Positions 5,203 through 5,213 of a DNA stretch of 5,213 bases are shown in pieces. The notes under the pieces are model-generated. The model was not told the origin of the DNA and searched no databases. It saw nothing but the letters and a program-made list of their open reading frames with translations. The position numbers and the translations under genes were made by a program. The DNA is from Cloacimonetes bacterium UBA3541. GTDB taxonomy: Bacteria; Cloacimonadota; Cloacimonadia; Cloacimonadales; Cloacimonadaceae. Numbering within the stretch: position 1 is the stretch's first letter; every line of letters begins with the position of its first letter. The stretch covers positions 42,390 through 47,602 of the forward strand of contig DFOM01000022.1 in the NCBI GenBank assembly GCA_002376725.1. Direction: 5' to 3'.

Positions 5203-5213
5203 AGCCTCGTAGA
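5202..5213. repeat. Right-edge copy of the terminal palindrome, cut by the window end
   Basis: The last ten bases, GCCTCGTAGA (5204-5213), equal bases 1-10. The two preceding A residues are what the left-edge palindrome needs to extend its stem from 5 to 7 bp. The motif abuts the hairpin at 5179-5202, so the two elements may be one composite repeat. Confidence 0.6.

Overview
The window is AT-rich (about one third GC by eye) and holds one real gene. This gene, at 932-4846 on the + strand, encodes a 1304-residue secreted mosaic protein of beta-sandwich modules. It has an N-terminal signal peptide and a C-terminal FlgD-like/type IX secretion (T9SS) type A sorting domain with the YPNPFNP signature. 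That ending, together with the 'LPVELTSF...' fibronectin-like module, the MAM-like jelly rolls and the low GC, points to the FCB superphylum. Candidatus Cloacimonadota (Cloacimonetes) is my best guess, with Marinimicrobia or another anaerobic Bacteroidota relative as alternatives. This assignment rests on recognising protein style, not on a database search.

Layout. Positions 1-13 are half of a short palindrome. Positions 85-223 hold a GC-richer island of short 16-bp tandem repeats with a hairpin. Positions 224-930 contain no intact gene, although 566-681 looks like a decayed coding remnant with one frameshift. Positions 840-931 carry the probable promoter region and a clear ribosome binding site for the large gene. 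Just after the stop codon, 4829-4936 is a diverged direct duplication of about 52-55 bp that includes the last codons and stop of the gene. A strong 12-bp stem-loop terminator lies at 5020-5049. From 5098 to the end is a second repeat island with a 33-bp period, made of 17+16-bp half-units and ending in a 10-bp-stem hairpin. The last 10 bases are identical to the first 10.

How it fits together. The gene appears to be a single-gene transcription unit with its own leader and terminator. Its product should be exported by Sec and then exposed on or released from the outer surface through its C-terminal sorting domain. No catalytic domain is visible, so a surface, adhesive or structural role is inferred. 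The gene is bracketed by two repeat islands whose monomers have the same ~16-bp period and share a GGAC...TGCA...TCC core in opposite orientations. The window also begins and ends in the same 7+3+7 palindrome. This may mean a dispersed-repeat boundary, an assembly break at repeats, or a circular molecule. No replication, transposase or integrase gene is present to settle the matter. I see no RNA gene, CRISPR array or insertion sequence.
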